Source: Nematostella vectensis (taxonomy: Eukaryota > Cnidaria > Anthozoa > Actiniaria > Edwardsiidae). From it: a DNA stretch of 64,000 nucleotides. A program made the translations under genes and the position numbers. The notes under the pieces are model-generated. The model was not told the origin of the DNA. It was given only the letters and a program-made list of their open reading frames with translations, and did no database searches. How positions within the stretch are numbered: position 1 is the first letter of the stretch; every line of letters begins with the position of its first letter. The stretch spans positions 8,617,070-8,681,069 of the forward strand of contig NC_064038.1 of NCBI RefSeq assembly GCF_932526225.1, given 5' to 3'. This document shows positions 62,950 to 64,000 of this stretch, piece after piece.

Positions 62950-63665
62950 ATATAACTGTTAACAATAGCTAGGTGTCGAGCGAATGTGTCAATGTTTAGT
63001 AGAATTGTCGGTATTTCGATGTTTACGAGAAGCGGTCCCTGTTTGTTGTAGTTTTGTCACGCACGCTTATTAACCAAAACGTGACATCTTAAAACTGGAG
63101 ATTTCTAGATGTAACTGATGTTTATAGTGCTTTAAAGAAAGCTTTCTTTTTCTTTCAAAACATTTATTTCTGTTATCTGTATTATGAAGTATGTTTGAAA
63201 GGCTGGGGGGAGGATTTAGAAAACTGTCCATACTTTATGATATTGTTAGCATGAGAATGGAATGTGATATTGAATATAAATGGTCGGTCACTATACCTCA
63301 AAAACTGATATTTTAGACTCGTGACGATAAACATTTATGAATTGCGAGTTACTCCTTTGTTTCACTGTTGAGTTGGCAATAGGATACATTCAAACCATAC
63401 AAAGAGCAGGTTATCTAATTCAAAAGAGGGGCTTTATTATTATTATTTTTTTAGAGCCTCTTAAGCATTTTTTGGCCTAATTATTTACACTTGTTGTCCA
63501 AAACAAAACAGTTTATTAAGCTATACCCCTAACAATATCAGTCTATGCTACGTTTTTTTCAGTGTTCTTTTTACCTGACTAGCAGGTACCACCTGCTTTG
63601 TCTATGAACAAGGTTTATTTTGTTGTTTTATTCTTTTCTGTGCAAACCCCAGTGGGTTCTATGGT
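62950..63665. other. AT-rich sequence with no feature seen
   Basis: No exon-like frame with good splice sites and no tandem or inverted repeat that I could make out. If the candidate gene at 62371 is real, this is intron. Confidence 0.5.
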
Positions 63666-63670
63666 ATGTT

Positions 63671-63998
63671 TCAGGCCAGTAGCCAGGGGGGGTTCGGATA
63701 AACCCCCCCCCACCCGTCTTGAAGGTCCGCTCAGAGCAAACAAAAATATATAACGTTTTGCTGGAGATATACAGTGCACATCAATATGTCTTTAAAACAA
63801 CTATAATTTTTTTTTAAATAATTATCTTTATTATTATCGCTGTATGTTAAAAAATACCCTATTAATAACATTTGAAATACAAGATTGATTGCCTAATGTT
63901 ATAAGGCGAGTAGAGGGGTATACCGGAAATTTGGTCATTTGGTCCTCTGAAATGGAAAAAAACCCAACCCCGCTCAAAATCCTGGCTACGGGCCTGTG
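63671..63998 (-). mobile_element. MITE with CGTAGCCAGG ends, copy 2
   Basis: Same family as 52857-53190, opposite orientation: CAGGCCAGTAGCCAGGGGGG at the left and ATCCTGGCTACGGGCCTG at the right edge of the window. It shares CCGCTCAGAGCAAACAAAAA and AATACAAGATTGATTGCCTA with copy 1 (inverted). Confidence 0.8.
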
Positions 63999-64000
63999 TG

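Overview
This window is animal nuclear DNA. It is AT-rich, its genes are split by many GT-AG introns, and it is full of minisatellites and short inverted-repeat transposons. The best organism guess is a cnidarian, probably a sea anemone close to Nematostella vectensis. The reasons are a TRPM2 channel that carries a NUDT9-type Nudix tail keeping the Nudix glutamate pair, and repeat types I remember from anthozoan genomes. The species is inference; the gene identities rest on translated exons.

Layout. (1) 597-4015, minus: the first five coding exons of a PINCH/LIMS1 LIM adaptor that runs off the left edge. (2) 5508-38375, minus: a complete 31-exon TRPM2 gene. All exon phases join into one frame of 1,674 codons, with the TRPM homology region, six membrane segments and TRP box, a linker, and a NUDT9-H domain. 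(3) 20407-21444, plus: an intronless class A GPCR inside TRPM2 intron 19, on the opposite strand and between the arms of a large imperfect inverted repeat. (4) 41013-43667, plus: a five-exon alkaline ceramidase (268 aa). (5) 44899-53934, minus: a seven-exon PIGO, GPI ethanolamine phosphate transferase 3 (1,115 aa). (6) 54358-60324, plus: a ten-exon DCP2 mRNA-decapping enzyme (506 aa), head to head with PIGO across about 420 bp. Its second intron looks like a U12-type AT-AC intron. (7) 62371-62898, plus: one or two candidate exons of a gene I cannot name.

The genes are unrelated housekeeping, signalling and channel genes, not a pathway cluster. The most unusual feature is how repeats relate to splice sites. 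At about ten exon edges in TRPM2, PIGO and DCP2 a tandem array has grown from a unit that contains the exon edge and its splice site. TRPM2 intron 10 is almost wholly two such arrays back to back, and exon 19 has one on each side. In PIGO the unit is 48 bp, open and in frame, so each decoy donor would add 16 residues.

Other repeats: a TTAA-flanked MITE family with up to five copies, a second TTAA element with about 50-bp inverted ends, several other MITE families, a probable tRNA-derived SINE, long triplet and pentanucleotide microsatellites, and perfect hairpins.
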